Source of the DNA: CAZLYX01 sp964563885
Lineage (GTDB): Bacteria > Pseudomonadota > Gammaproteobacteria > Burkholderiales > Neisseriaceae
NCBI GenBank assembly: GCA_964563885.1
Contig: CAZLYX010000075.1
Span: 1-5,160, forward strand
Direction of reading: 5' to 3'
Length of the DNA stretch: 5,160 bases
A model generated the notes under the pieces. The model did not search any database, had not been told where the DNA came from, and was given only the letters and a program-made list of their open reading frames with translations. The stretch's first letter is position 1. Each line of letters starts with the position of its first letter. Below, piece by piece: positions 5,084 to 5,160 of this stretch. The position numbers were made by a program, and so were the translations under genes.

Positions 5084-5160
5084 TTAAAAGCCGATATTGT
5101 GGGCAGCCACTCGTTGTTTTAGAAAACCGCCTAGAAGGAAAATAGAAAGTAAGTAAAAGA
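5084..5160 (-). CDS. Possible 3' end of a membrane-protein gene (partial)
   Basis: On the - strand, one frame is open from the window edge for 24 codons and ends in TAA at 5086-5084. It reads FYLLSIFLLGGFLKQRVAAHNI plus GF: a hydrophobic segment followed by a short basic tail, as at the C-terminus of an inner-membrane protein. Base composition here is richer in G+C than the 80 bases before it, which fits the end of a coding region. The gene would converge on the transporter operon. The piece is too short to name, and chance is possible. Confidence 0.33.
   Translation of the reverse strand, partial: FYLLSIFLLGGFLKQRVAAHNIGF

Noticed and set aside
5001..5160. A 61-codon alternative - strand frame running into the end of proV
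   Set aside because: It overlaps the ATPase stop, has a composition typical of AT-rich noncoding sequence and no recognisable start or motif.

Overview
The window looks like chromosomal DNA from a member of the Neisseriaceae (Betaproteobacteria). Two things point there. L21 and L27 have strongly neisserial sequences (for example L27 begins MASKKAGGS and ends in a PYTGEDK tail). The 12-mer AGGCTACCTGAA, or its complement TTCAGGTAGCCT, occurs seven times exactly and once with one mismatch. That word is the DNA uptake sequence dialect described for Eikenella corrodens (eikDUS). Base composition, judged by eye, is in the low-to-mid 40s % G+C, well below Eikenella, so a lower-GC relative sharing this dialect is more likely. 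The genus cannot be fixed from this window.

Layout. (1) 13-621, + strand: rplU and rpmA, the usual L21-L27 pair, ending in a strong hairpin terminator at 644-671 that also works for the convergent gene from the right. (2) 1951-708, - strand: queF followed by yhhQ, a small queuosine-precursor module (preQ0 reductase and preQ0/preQ1 importer). They are separated by an inverted DUS pair that can form a terminator. (3) 1952-2276: a 325-base divergent intergenic region. It carries a good sigma70 promoter and a preQ1-I (class I) riboswitch reading toward queF, then a perfect 18-bp DUS hairpin, then the leader of the next operon. (4) 2277-5000, + strand: a two-gene ABC importer of the glycine betaine/choline/proline (ProU/OpuA) family. 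One protein fuses the periplasmic binding domain to the permease; the second is a ProV-type ATPase without CBS domains. (5) 5001-5160: a weak T-rich terminator and probably the 3' end of a minus-strand membrane-protein gene running off the window.

How the genes work together. QueF reduces preQ0 to preQ1, and YhhQ-family proteins bring queuosine precursors into the cell, so the module fits salvage or completion of tRNA queuosine synthesis. The riboswitch has its Shine-Dalgarno sequence at the 3' end of the aptamer, so preQ1, the QueF product, should repress queF translation. The ABC genes encode a complete importer (binding protein, permease, ATPase), probably for an osmoprotectant or its precursor.

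The most notable signals are the unannotated preQ1-I riboswitch, the density and placement of the eikDUS copies (two inverted pairs and two in-frame copies inside coding sequence), and the binding-protein/permease fusion. I found no sign of a wholly new system.
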